Positions 42,311-50,611 of a stretch of 53,354 nucleotides of DNA are shown here, piece after piece. Each line of letters opens with the position of its first letter. Positions within the stretch are counted from its first letter, which is position 1. The stretch covers positions 1 to 53,354 of the forward strand of contig NZ_AOIP01000045.1 in the NCBI RefSeq assembly GCF_000337535.1, written 5' to 3'. Below the pieces are notes generated by a model. The model did no database searches, was not told the DNA's origin, and saw nothing but the letters and a program-made list of their open reading frames with translations. Source of the DNA: Natrialba aegyptia DSM 13077 (lineage in GTDB: Archaea; Halobacteriota; Halobacteria; Halobacteriales; Natrialbaceae). The position numbers were made by a program, and so were the translations under genes.

Positions 42311-43110
42311 TTAAAACCGGTCGTGAATGACGAAAAATCGTCCAAAGGAATGGGGGTTTGTGCAGAAAGAGAGGTGTGCGCGACGGGTAGTGAGACGTGG
42401 CGAGTTCAGAGGGCAAGGGACGGTGTATATATCAGAAACTGGAGGTTCGGTCTGGAGGAGTGTGCGGACTCGAGAATGGAGGGATTGAGTTGGGTGTAGA
42501 ATGGGTGGAAGGCAGAGGCAGTAACAAGGGGGTGGTCGGTAGGGGAATGAGAAGCATTTTCAGAACACGATCAGTGGGAGAGTGGAGAGCGGTAGAGAGG
42601 TGGGAGGGGACGGGGTGTGAGACAAGGTAATAGATGTGATAGAAAGTTGAGAGGAGAGCAGAATGTGAGGAGCCAATAGAGAAAGAAGAGGGGTGGGAGA
42701 AATAGAGAGAGGATGGTGCTCGAGGTGAGAGGGGGAGAAAAGAGTGAGGTGCAGAGAACGAGTGAAGGGCAGAGATCAGGGAGGAGTGTGGTGATCGGAG
42801 TGGAGGGGCAGAGGACTGGAGCAGGGGACTGGAGATGAAGCTGAGGAGAGGGGAGAGTGGGAGGAACGTACAAGCTAGGAGCCAGGCCGTGACGGGGAGT
42901 TTGGAAGAGCACTCGAGGATAGGGATAGAGCGGACCTGGAGGGGAGGTGGTACAGTGTGGGTTGCTCTCCTCGAGAGGAGGAATGTGGCCGTGGGCGAGG
43001 ACGTCGACGGTGAGGTGGGATTCGAGGGCGGTGGTGAGTGAAGAGCAGCTAGGAGAACGTCAGGCTAGGTGATCGTGATGGTGGTGTACGTAGAGTGATG
43101 CTGTCATAGA
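42311..43110. other. Gene-free purine-biased tract
   Basis: The plus strand is dominated by A and G. In 42661-42840 I count 34 pyrimidines in 180 bases, about 81% purine. No coding pattern of haloarchaeal type is visible; the long minus-strand frame in it is only the polypyrimidine complement. Weaker tracts of the same kind occur near 44250-44330 and 47340-47500. Confidence 0.6.
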
Positions 43111-43197
43111 ATGGCCCGCGTACCAGTTGTGTTGATCCCGGCGAACGTCACATACAGGACAAGGAGTTATCATCATCGCTCGATTAGACGACTACTG

Positions 43198-43530
43198 ATG
43201 GATTGGGAAGGGGTGAAGAAGGAACTACGGGACGCGGGCTATGCTGGGTTCGAGTTCGATAGCGGAAAGACTGCTGTACCGGGACTCTCCGGGGAGTGGT
43301 TGATCGGTAAGATTGCACGGGAGAGGAAACTGAAACGTGAGAACCAGTCGCTCTTGATACGAATTTGCGATTACCTACCGGGTAGTGCTGCTGTGAATGC
43401 TAACCCGGAAAATGCCCCGGAAAGCATACAGAATATTGCTGAAAGACACGGGTTAAACGTCGTGATAGTCAGCGTCTCTAACGATAAAGTGCGTATCGCA
43501 CTTTGTGACCCCTCAGAACATGATTTGTAA
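43198..43530 (+). CDS. Hypothetical protein (110 residues)
   Basis: Starting at ATG 43198, the protein reads MDWEGVKKELRDAGYAGFEF, then WLIGKIARERKLKRENQSLL, and ends IALCDPSEHDL. The alternation of helices and strands (NVVIVSVSNDKVRIALCD) looks like a folded domain, but I do not recognise it. A longer frame to 43111 has a Tyr/Arg-rich, non-haloarchaeal N-terminus and is not preferred. It is isolated: gene-free DNA lies before it and the hairpin motif and a zinc-ribbon gene follow. Confidence 0.5.
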   Translation: MDWEGVKKELRDAGYAGFEFDSGKTAVPGLSGEWLIGKIARERKLKRENQSLLIRICDYLPGSAAVNANPENAPESIQNIAERHGLNVVIVSVSNDKVRIALCDPSEHDL

Positions 43531-43654
43531 CGGTGTATTCGCAGACCTACACATCGGCTAATTCGACGACGTGATGGGTGAAATCAATCCTTGGGAAGTG
43601 TTCTATGAAACCTTTAGAGTGGCAGGGAAGACGTCAGACTAGACGATAGCGAAG

Positions 43655-43684
43655 CGGTGTTGTTCACCCACCTGAGAGGGGTGA
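43655..43684 (+). promoter_or_regulatory. 30-bp hairpin motif, copy 3
   Basis: CGGTGTTGTTC, then CACC CA CCT GAG AGG GGTG, then AG. It matches the copies at 12271 and 14045. Base changes in the left arm preserve pairing with a small bulge. It ends 8 bp before ATG 43693 of the zinc-ribbon gene. Confidence 0.55.
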
Positions 43685-43692
43685 GTCGGGAT

Positions 43693-44244
43693 ATGAGCTG
43701 GACTGACCAACACCAGACGGAAGACGCAGATGACGACGACCAGATCCTGAGCGAGGAATTCGACGACTGGGTTCAAGAAGGAACAGCGCCAGGCGAGGAA
43801 GACGCAGAAGACGACGGCCAGGCTGATACCACTGCAGCGGACGAAGCCGAGGATGGTGAGGAGAGTAGTGAGGGTGAGCAGGTCAGGATAGCATCGATGA
43901 GACCGGGTACTGTCTCGAGGCAGGGATCGGACGAGCCGCTGATGATGAACCAGTGCCCGCGGTGTGATGGTCGGAAATTCGTCTCGAAGAAGCTCGTGTA
44001 CGAGGAGTTCCACTACAGCGAAGGGGGCGAGCTCGAGGGGCACCAGAACAGAGTTCGAGCTGAGTTCGAGTACACGTGTCTGGAGTGCCAGGAACGGTTC
44101 CACGAATTGCCGAGGGGTGCGCGATCGTACTACTCGGAAGTGGCGGTGCTACGGCAGGATCTACGCCGAGCGATCCGAGTACAGCTGCGAGCATGGGGGA
44201 GTTCGATGAAGTCGTGGATGCGGAAGCCGTACAGAAGAGGGTAG
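43693..44244 (+). CDS. Zinc-ribbon protein with acidic N-terminus
   Basis: The 183-residue protein has an acidic, disordered first half (about 1-75). A zinc ribbon follows, CPRCDGRKFVSKK ... CLECQERFHEL (about 93-145), and the tail is basic (LRRAIRVQLRAWGSSMKSWM, then RKPYRRG). CxxC...CxxC ribbons of this kind occur in transcription or DNA-binding proteins. It is preceded by the third hairpin motif, so it likely belongs to the same regulatory group as the genes at 12317 and 14120. The exact family is unknown. Confidence 0.7.
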   Translation: MSWTDQHQTEDADDDDQILSEEFDDWVQEGTAPGEEDAEDDGQADTTAADEAEDGEESSEGEQVRIASMRPGTVSRQGSDEPLMMNQCPRCDGRKFVSKKLVYEEFHYSEGGELEGHQNRVRAEFEYTCLECQERFHELPRGARSYYSEVAVLRQDLRRAIRVQLRAWGSSMKSWMRKPYRRG

Positions 44245-44387
44245 AGAGCCGATGCGGTTTGAGATAGTGGAAGGATGAGAGTAGTGGAGTGAGGTGGGTA
44301 TGGAGCGGCGAGCAGAGGAGGACCGCACCGCACAGTACCGCCCTCCCACGGGCACCCGCCCACCTCCAGGTTCCGGGCTGCTCGCTC

Positions 44388-44506
44388 GCTCTCTTTGAGC
44401 TCGCTGTGCTGCCGGGCTTTCCCCCAGTGCAGGGTGTCAGAGGTTCTTCTCAAAGATTGGTCTCCCCCCATACTCCAGTGAATCAGCTGGTATGTAGGTG
44501 GGCGTA
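44388..44506. repeat. ~115-bp intergenic repeat, uninterrupted copy
   Basis: It runs from GCTCTCTTTGAGCTCGCTGT through GTGTCAGAGGTTCTTCTC and CATACTCCAG to CAGCTGGTATGTAGGTGGGC. A second copy is split by a transposon: its first half is 47600-47663 and its second half 50472-50535. This copy shows the pre-insertion sequence. It lies in a gene-free gap (44245-44657) with C-rich DNA before it. Confidence 0.8.
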
Positions 44507-44657
44507 TTAACCGACCAAAATACTGTTAATCCTTTCAGCCACATGGATTATCAGGCGCAGTTTAAAATGCCATGCAGTGCTGAAGGAAACACTGCCGTGT
44601 CGCCCTCAAAAGGACGTGACCCGAAGCACATCCTGTGGTCAGGTAAATTCTCTCTCC

Positions 44658-45419
44658 TTACAGGGTGATCTGCTCACCATCTTCAGGAACGTGAACATCC
44701 TCAGTCGCCGACCGCAGTTCGTCACGGGTGAGCAAGCAGTGGTTGATTGCCTCCATGTGAACAACGACAACCGTAGTATCGGTAGCGTCACGGACGGCAG
44801 AAATGTCCTCGATGCCCATCGTGATGGGCTCGCCCTGCTCGAACTGGGCCTCACCGCCATTGAGGACGACCGTGTCGGGCTCGAACTGATCGAGTGTTTC
44901 TTCGACCGGCTCGTACCAGATCGTGTCGCCCGCAACGTACACCGTCTCATCGGCCTTGAACACGAACCCCGAGACGGGCCCCATTCCCTCAGCGAGCTCA
45001 CCGTGGCCGTGGCGGCCGGGCGTCCGGTGAATGGTGATTTCCTTGAACGCGGTTTCGTCGTCGACGGGGCGGACGTCAGTAAAGCCCTCGTCGGTGAAGG
45101 CGTCGGCCTCTTCGGGCTGACAGAACAGCGCCACGTCGGCGTCGAGTTCCGCTTTGGCTGCCTCGTCCCAGTGGTAGGGGTGGCGGTGCGTGACAACGAT
45201 GGCGTCGTAGGATAGGTTAACCTCGGGCAGTGGAGCGAGTGGGTTCCGGTCCTGGTTCGCCGTGGTAAGTGAGTCAGGAATTGCCGGGTTGTCCGTCACC
45301 GTCGGCATCTCACCCTGTGGTGTAAACATCGGGTCGACGAGGAACGTCGTGCCACCGACGTCCACGAGGATGGTGGCGTTGCGAATCAACTGAACGTTGG
45401 CTTCAGCCGTCGTTGACAT
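44658..45419 (-). CDS. MBL-fold metallo-hydrolase (UlaG-like)
   Basis: The 253-residue protein has the first metal motif THRHPYHWDEA (77-87; H78, H80, H83, D85), variant of the usual HxHxDH. Also present are His137 in GRHGHGEL, Asp165 in YVAGDTIW, and a late His in VVVVHMEAINH. The N-terminal beta strands (LIRNATILVDVGGTTFLVDP) are typical of the UlaG-like lactonase group. Substrate unknown; ester, lactone or phosphodiester hydrolysis is possible. It is followed upstream by a Bat-type regulator on the same strand that may control it. Confidence 0.82.
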   Translation of the reverse strand: MSTTAEANVQLIRNATILVDVGGTTFLVDPMFTPQGEMPTVTDNPAIPDSLTTANQDRNPLAPLPEVNLSYDAIVVTHRHPYHWDEAAKAELDADVALFCQPEEADAFTDEGFTDVRPVDDETAFKEITIHRTPGRHGHGELAEGMGPVSGFVFKADETVYVAGDTIWYEPVEETLDQFEPDTVVLNGGEAQFEQGEPITMGIEDISAVRDATDTTVVVVHMEAINHCLLTRDELRSATEDVHVPEDGEQITL

Positions 45420-45497
45420 ACGAGACCAGCTACGGAAGCCATCGTGGTGGGATTTATTTCGACATATTCCAACCCACGCGGCGTTCGACGCGCTCGC

Positions 45498-46265
45498 TTA
45501 CTGAATGAATTCGATGTCCTCGGGATCGAGATCCACATCGAGGTCGACATCAAGGGAGTCGGCGACGAACTGCTGTGCCAGCCACGCTTCAGCCCGGTTA
45601 AGACGGTACTGGAACGTCGAACGCGACACACCCACGTCGGCGGCGATCTCGGTGACCGACTGCTGCCGTGGCTCCTCGTAGTACCCGCGTTCGATTGCAG
45701 CCTCGAGTGCCGACTTCTGTTCGGGCGTGAGAGTTTGCTGGACACGACCGTCTTCGAGCAGGCACGGCGGCGTGCCGAGCCGTTCGACGGACAGCGATAG
45801 TCCCTCCTGAAGGTTCTCACGAACTTTTTCGTGGATCGCTGTTACAGGCTCGTCGATGAGTAAACGCCATCGGAATTGGTTGCCACGACGCTCCGATCGC
45901 ATTATTAGCCCCTCGCCGACATGGTTCGCGGCGACGAGTGGAATCGACCGGGGGCCATCCCCTTCACGGCGAAGTGAATGGATTTTCCGTGACTCCGGGT
46001 TCAACGAGAGGATCGTGTACTCGTACTCAGTCACGGGCGCACCACACATCCCAGTTGTATTCGAATCACTGGCGATGCGTTCTAAGCGGCCGTCAAGTTT
46101 GTCAAGGACAGTAGCCGGGCCGACGATTTTGTCGATTCCCCACACTGCCTCGCTGGTCGCATTGACCTCCATCGACAGGGCGTATAAGTCTGGATGTTCG
46201 ATGAAGAGATCCATCACTTCGTCAGCCCCCTTCTCGTATTCAACAGTGAAGACGAACTCGCGCAC
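45498..46265 (-). CDS. Bat-type HTH transcription regulator
   Basis: The 255-residue protein has an N-terminal sensor region of unknown ligand (1-185) and a C-terminal HTH_10 domain (about 188-240: LTPEQKSALEAAIERGYYEE, then SVTEIAADVGVSRSTFQYRL). This C-terminal domain is typical of haloarchaeal bacterio-opsin-activator-like regulators. The tail has a repeated LDVDLDVDLDPED run. It reads toward the metallo-hydrolase gene 78 bp downstream and probably regulates it. Confidence 0.88.
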   Translation of the reverse strand: MREFVFTVEYEKGADEVMDLFIEHPDLYALSMEVNATSEAVWGIDKIVGPATVLDKLDGRLERIASDSNTTGMCGAPVTEYEYTILSLNPESRKIHSLRREGDGPRSIPLVAANHVGEGLIMRSERRGNQFRWRLLIDEPVTAIHEKVRENLQEGLSLSVERLGTPPCLLEDGRVQQTLTPEQKSALEAAIERGYYEEPRQQSVTEIAADVGVSRSTFQYRLNRAEAWLAQQFVADSLDVDLDVDLDPEDIEFIQ

Positions 46266-46471
46266 GATACCGTAACGTTCTCGCTCAACGGGTAAAGCCT
46301 GTTAGGTGTATCCTCTGTACACAACACGGCGTCTTCTTGAGGTGATCCGAACTGCAGCATTAGCTTGTTATGCAAGAGTGCGCACTGAACGGTACCTCTC
46401 CTCAACAACTGTCTGTCGTACTCCGCAAAAGAGTCAATCTTTTCACTCCGATAATTTCGCATTAAGAGGCG

Positions 46472-46735
46472 TCATGGGGGAAGGTGCCGGTCATACACGT
46501 TCCGTCGGTGACCAATCGCCTCAACGATGAGAACGTTGTCGTCGCGATCCCATGTGATGATCGCTCGGTAGTCGCCGGCGCGAAGTTTGTAATATGGGTA
46601 GCCGGAAAGACGCTCGAGTCGGTGTTCGGTCCAGTCAGTCGCCTCATCGACTTTATTCATCACACGATCGGCGACTTGCGGGTCAAGGTTCTCAAGGTGG
46701 CCGATCGCTTGTTCAGTGTACTTGACGTCAGTCAT
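46472..46735 (-). CDS. RelE/ParE-type toxin
   Basis: The 87-residue protein has the RelE pattern: YTEQAIGHLENLDPQVADRV, then RLERLSGYPYYKLRAGDYRA and IITWDRDDNVLIVEAIGHRR. Such toxins cut mRNA on the ribosome or act on gyrase until the antitoxin is lost. It is the downstream member of an overlapping pair (8 bp) with the RHH antitoxin. Confidence 0.88.
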   Translation of the reverse strand: MTDVKYTEQAIGHLENLDPQVADRVMNKVDEATDWTEHRLERLSGYPYYKLRAGDYRAIITWDRDDNVLIVEAIGHRRNVYDRHLPP

Positions 46736-47015
46736 TCAAGCCGAGGCGCTCGCGAACATCGTCGGCTGATTGCGTTTCGCCCTGCTCCCGCTGCTCGCGG
46801 CTCTTTTCAAGCTCTTCGAGCGTCTCGTCAGAGAGCCTCGTCGGTGGATCAATCCAGTCGCGGAGTGCGTCGCGGATCGCTTCCGACCGTGAGGTATACC
46901 CGCGACGCTCGTACTCCTCGTCGATCTCCTCGAGGAGCCGGTTTGGAACCCGGACGTCGATTTTGCTGGTACCGTTGCCGTTACCTTCACCGGCATCACT
47001 GGTGTCAGTACTCAT
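46728..47015 (-). CDS. Ribbon-helix-helix antitoxin of the RelE-type toxin
   Basis: Start at ATG 47015, giving 95 residues. A short linker (MSTDTSDAGEGNGNGTS) is followed by an RHH fold (KIDVRVPNRLLEEIDEEYER, then GYTSRSEAIRDALRDWI) and a toxin-binding C-terminal helix. Such antitoxins dimerise on palindromic operators and repress their own operon. A perfect 20-bp palindrome lies 5 bp upstream. The longer frame to 47039 is rejected because it would start inside that palindrome. Confidence 0.88.
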   Translation of the reverse strand: MSTDTSDAGEGNGNGTSKIDVRVPNRLLEEIDEEYERRGYTSRSEAIRDALRDWIDPPTRLSDETLEELEKSREQREQGETQSADDVRERLGLND

Positions 47016-47020
47016 TACTG

Positions 47021-47047
47021 TGTGAGACGTACGTCTCACAGATAAAT
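47021..47047 (-). promoter_or_regulatory. Perfect 20-bp palindromic operator and TATA box of the toxin-antitoxin pair
   Basis: TGTGAGACGTACGTCTCACA at 47021-47040 is fully self-complementary. On the minus strand the TATA-like ATTTAT (47042-47047) sits directly before it and the antitoxin ATG follows 5 bp after it. A bound RHH dimer pair would cover the start site, a clear autoregulatory design. Confidence 0.8.
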
Positions 47048-47663
47048 GTTTGCCCTGTACCTAACACTCTTGGTCTAGTGATCTTGCTTCTTAAGGGCAG
47101 ACCGAGTATTGTGTAGCTGGAACGGCCGGTACCCCTGGGTGACGATCGAGACAGTAGTCCGAGTGTTGGACAACTGAGATCGGCCTGACGGGGATGCGAC
47201 GTGGACGATCGATGGGTTCGATATTGGTGGTGAACGGAACACTCGAGAAGACAGAACACACTGGTACGCTTGAGGAGACGATGTTGCGTGAGTGCAGATA
47301 GGCGTGTGAACGTCTCGGACTACGTAGGGCAGAGCGGGGTTGGCGTGGAGGCGCCGCTCGAGGGGAAAAGGGCGAAAGGGATGGGGGTGAGTGAGGGAAG
47401 ATCGTAGCGGAGGGAGGGAGACGGAACGTTGGTTGTGAGGGAGACGATGTCGCCGAGGAGATGGCTCGAGAAGAGAGGGAGAGAGGTGTACACTCCCACC
47501 GAAAGCCCACCAGGCTGAGCTGAAGGTGGGGATACTGTAGCTGTCCCTCGACTGGTGTGTGGTTACGGCACGCCCCACTCGCCTTCCCTCCCTCTGCATT
47601 GCTCTCTTCGAGCTCGCTGTGCTGCCGGGCTTTCCCTCAGTGTAGGGTGTCAGAGGTTCTTTT
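47048..47663. other. Gene-free stretch ending in the first half of the split repeat
   Basis: No gene is supported. It is G/A-biased at 47340-47500, then C-rich (47540-47600), and ends with the left half of the ~115-bp repeat (47600-47663), the last eight bases of which (GTTCTTTT) are the target duplication of the transposon. Confidence 0.55.
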
Positions 47664-47909
47664 GGCTCTGTTGAAACCCTCGTTCGGTGATATGTTCTCG
47701 GAGCCGTGCTGAATCGAAGGCGCGCATCTTGCGGAGAGGTTAGTATGAGATTGGGGACAGACAAGCCCCTGTAATAGAGAGTGATTGTCTGTGTGCCAAA
47801 AACAGACTGTTGGCGAGAAACTGAACCTCCCTGGACGCAGTTCCAGATGCGTGACGACGTTGTTTGCAACGGCGTTTCACTGACCCACTCAGACTCGCGT
47901 TTGAGACTC

Positions 47910-48701
47910 CTAACTGTCGGTTTGAATCGTATTTGCGACCCGTTCGGGCGCTGTCTGCGTACCGACGTGTCCGACGGCATCAAGCTCTACGCACTGTCCG
48001 AGAGTGGGCTGGAGTGTGTTGATACTGCTTCGGAGATGGTCCGGGCTTTGCTCGCCAGTCAACAAGAGTGTCGAGCAGTCGATATCGACGGAGCTTCCAT
48101 GGTCGGACGCCTGGACTGCGCGCAACTCTCTGACAACCGTTTCGGCGAGGTCGAAATGAATCCGATCGGGCCAGATGGGTAACTGCGTTGGCGCTGGCAG
48201 TCCCGCTTCCTCCCGGTAGAACAGTTCCATCGCTGCTTCGCGCTCTCCGTTGTCGATCCGTTTTTGCATTCTCGCAGGCAAGTCGTTGGCATCATTGCTG
48301 GTCTGGAGAGCGGGTTCGTAGAGCACAAGCTGGTCAAGCGAGGACTCTTGGGCGGCCTCAAGTGCGATGAGTCCACCGAATGAGTGGCCGAATACTGCGG
48401 GGTCGTCATCGAAGATGTCCAACAGGGTACAGAGATCTGCGACTTCCCGGTCGAGACTGTAGGCGTCGGCATCACCGCTCTTCCCACGGCCCCGTCGGTC
48501 GGGAACAACCACTGTAAATCTGTCTGTGAGGTGTGGGTAAAGTGGATTCCACGCTTGGCGCGTTTCGCCACTACCGTGTACGAGAACTATCGGGGGGCCC
48601 TCGCCGTACATTTCGTATGCGATTTCCGTTCGGTCGTTGGAAGTGACTGTCTGCATGGCAGTCTGTGGTTCGGGATGTGACGGGGTAGGCATGTCTCTCA
48701 T
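47910..48701 (-). CDS. Alpha/beta-hydrolase, transposon cargo
   Basis: The 263-residue protein has a complete alpha/beta-hydrolase core: oxyanion VLVHGSGETRQAW (39-51), nucleophile Ser107 in FGHSFGG, acid Asp221 in TGEQSPDHLRSS and His245 in AVGHVGTQTAPERV. It resembles small-molecule esterases, haloperoxidase-like or lactone hydrolases; the substrate is unknown. A TATA-like AATTTAAAAG (about 48711-48720) suggests that the leaderless start may be the ATG at 48692, three codons into the listed frame. It lies inside the transposon next to a regulator on the same strand. Confidence 0.85.
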   Translation of the reverse strand: MRDMPTPSHPEPQTAMQTVTSNDRTEIAYEMYGEGPPIVLVHGSGETRQAWNPLYPHLTDRFTVVVPDRRGRGKSGDADAYSLDREVADLCTLLDIFDDDPAVFGHSFGGLIALEAAQESSLDQLVLYEPALQTSNDANDLPARMQKRIDNGEREAAMELFYREEAGLPAPTQLPIWPDRIHFDLAETVVRELRAVQASDHGSSVDIDCSTLLLTGEQSPDHLRSSINTLQPTLGQCVELDAVGHVGTQTAPERVANTIQTDS

Positions 48702-48752
48702 TCGTCCGGCCTTTTAAATTGGCCCACACGCCATCCCATTTGGTCGGCAACG

Positions 48753-49439
48753 CTACTCCGGGAGCGACGGCCACGTCGTCGCAATGGTTTCTTCGATGAG
48801 TTGGGTCTGTGCCCGGCGCAGGCGCTCAGAAACCGACGACGAGGAGATATCCAACTCATCAGCGACCTCCTCAAGTGAGGTCCGTCGTGGAATGTCGAAA
48901 TACCCCCTCTCGTAGGCCGTTCGAAGAGCCTCTCGCTGACGATCAGTCAGTCCTTCACCGGGTGGTTCAGTGTCTCCCTCGTGTGTGAGCCGGTGTAATC
49001 GGAATCCACCGTTTTGCTGCCAGAACTCACGGAAAGCGTCGAACGCCTCTCGACTGGCGAACCAGCCATTGTGACGCCAGCCAGCCGGTATTACCTCGGT
49101 ACGCTCGATGATGGACTCAGTACTGGCGAGCGCTTTCAACCTCGGCAGGTCGTCGATGTAGGGAGAGAGATTCTCCTCAAGGCTCTGCTCGGGAACGACC
49201 TGATACCGCCGCGTGCTCCCGGCCTCTCCAAGGACTGTGTACTCGCCAGCTTCACCAACCTCGTCCAGGACATCTTCGACCACTTGCTGGTTGCCATCGG
49301 TCACCGAAAGGACGAACAGCGGAAGCTCGTCATGGTTGAACCGTGGGTCGAGTACCACCGTCGCATTGGGGAGAGCTTTGGCGATGTCGACGAAGGGCAA
49401 GTGTTCACAGCAGGCGTCGAACTCGGCGAGAAGTGGCAC
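48753..49439 (-). CDS. Bat-type HTH transcription regulator, transposon cargo
   Basis: The 228-residue protein has an N-terminal sensor-like region and the C-terminal HTH_10 domain (about 167-217: LTDRQREALRTAYERGYFDI, then SLEEVADELDISSSSVSERL). The first residues lack the usual start of the family (a strand before the Cys/His-rich MPLLAEFDACCEH), and the frame starts at an ATG only. It lies just upstream of the hydrolase gene on the same strand and probably controls it. Its product carries motifs of the same type as the regulators at 45498 and 52455, so the three are related paralogues. Confidence 0.82.
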   Translation of the reverse strand: MPLLAEFDACCEHLPFVDIAKALPNATVVLDPRFNHDELPLFVLSVTDGNQQVVEDVLDEVGEAGEYTVLGEAGSTRRYQVVPEQSLEENLSPYIDDLPRLKALASTESIIERTEVIPAGWRHNGWFASREAFDAFREFWQQNGGFRLHRLTHEGDTEPPGEGLTDRQREALRTAYERGYFDIPRRTSLEEVADELDISSSSVSERLRRAQTQLIEETIATTWPSLPE

Positions 49440-49597
49440 AATCGGTTAGAGGTATATGCGTACCATAAATTTGGTGCTCTGGATTCGCTTCCTGTTGAAC
49501 TGGCAGTTACAAGCTTTGTATCGGTCATGGCGGTTCTGACGAAAATCAGGGACGTTCCGACCTGGTTCGCTTCACCGTCGATCTACACCTACACTGT

Positions 49598-50419
49598 TCA
49601 GAGTGTTTTATCGATGTTGTGAGTGAGACAGCCGACAACGAGTTCACGGAACTGCTTCCACCAGTGTCGTGAGTGGACGAATGCGCCATATTTCCGTTTG
49701 AGACGGGAGTTCACTGTCTCGTTCTGACTCCGCTGGCCATAGAGGTCGGCATCCAGCCGAGCATTCCACGCCTTGTGGAGCGACGAAAATTCTCGGTGCT
49801 TGATGAGAGGACGAACGCCAGCGTCACGGGCTACTGCGCGAACCTTCTGGTCGTCGTATCCCTTATCACCGAGGAGAATCGCCACATTCCCGGCATTCCG
49901 CTTGAGGAGCGACGGTGCGATCTGCGAGTCATGTTTTCTGGTCGTCGTCACGTGGAGATCGAGGATAGCATTCGCTCTCGTGTCTACGAGCAGTGTCACT
50001 TTCAACTGCTGAATCGTCAGCTTCGTTCGCTTCGTATAGTGTTTCGAGGCGTGACATCGGTCGAAGCCGGAGGCGTCGATTCCGACGACACCATTGGTCG
50101 GGAGAAGGGTGACCGAGAGGTTGAGCAGGACACGCCAGACTGCCATATCGAGCCGGTTGAACGCTTTACACAACGTTGAGGGTGACGGGAGTTCGGCCAG
50201 ATTGATCGCTTTCCGAATGCGGGGCATCTCGATGAGTTCGTCGAGAAGCATCCGATACGTTGTGTTCTTCCGAACTTTGAGACAGAGGAGAACGATGTGC
50301 TGGTGGAGTGTATAGCGTCGTTTTGAGAACTTCGAGGAGTAACGAGAGACAGCTCGGCGTGCCAAGTGAAATGCCTGCTCGACGAACCGGAGCAACCGCG
50401 ATTTCGGGAGGGCTTCCAT
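49598..50419 (-). CDS. IS5-family transposase of the cargo transposon
   Basis: The 273-residue protein has catalytic residues Asp115 (VVGIDASGFDR), Asp185 (ILLGDKGYDDQ) and Glu234 (SQNETVNSRLKRKYG), all in the order and spacing of the IS5/IS4-like DDE group. The frame is intact. It lies 52 bp from the right terminal repeat. I find no second terminal repeat just beyond its stop codon, so the nearest inverse end is the one at 47664, on the far side of the cargo genes. Confidence 0.88.
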   Translation of the reverse strand: MEALPKSRLLRFVEQAFHLARRAVSRYSSKFSKRRYTLHQHIVLLCLKVRKNTTYRMLLDELIEMPRIRKAINLAELPSPSTLCKAFNRLDMAVWRVLLNLSVTLLPTNGVVGIDASGFDRCHASKHYTKRTKLTIQQLKVTLLVDTRANAILDLHVTTTRKHDSQIAPSLLKRNAGNVAILLGDKGYDDQKVRAVARDAGVRPLIKHREFSSLHKAWNARLDADLYGQRSQNETVNSRLKRKYGAFVHSRHWWKQFRELVVGCLTHNIDKTL

Positions 50420-50471
50420 CCGGTCAGACTACCGGACGTACCTGTAACTCCCTGAGGATTTCAACAGAGCC

Positions 50472-50535
50472 GTTCTTTTCAAAGATTGGTTTCATCCCAT
50501 ACTCCAGGAATCAGCTGGTATGTAGGTAGGCGAAT
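50472..50535. repeat. Second half of the split ~115-bp repeat
   Basis: It begins with the duplicated GTTCTTTT and continues CAAAGATTGGTTTCATCCCA, then TACTCCAGGAATCAGCTGGT and ATGTAGGTAGGC. This matches 44449-44506 with a few substitutions and one missing base. Confidence 0.8.
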
Positions 50536-50611
50536 ATGTCGCCTAGAACCTGTCAGAACACGATGATGTTCGACGTGCGTCGTCTGGGTATTTAAGTCCC
50601 GTCCGGTGTGG

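Larger units (their letters stand above)
47664..50471. mobile_element. Cargo-carrying transposon with IS5-family transposase
   Basis: The ends are GGCTCTGTTGAAACCCTC (47664-47681) and the inverse of GGCTCTGTTGAAATCCTC (50454-50471), 17 of 18 identical. An 8-bp duplication GTTCTTTT flanks it (47656-47663 and 50472-50479). The uninterrupted repeat at 44388-44506 has only one GTTCTTCT at the same place. The unit of 2808 bp contains one transposase near its right end plus a hydrolase and a regulator gene. The region next to the left end (47682-47909) has no gene. A single-transposase unit mobilising passengers is an unusual arrangement. Confidence 0.8.

Noticed and set aside
42571-42912. 113-residue Pro/Ser/Leu-rich minus-strand frame
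   Set aside because: It is only the polypyrimidine complement of the purine tract and lacks coding character.
43111-43197. N-terminal extension of the 110-residue hypothetical protein
   Set aside because: The extension is Tyr/Arg-rich and unlike the rest; ATG 43198 gives a typical start.
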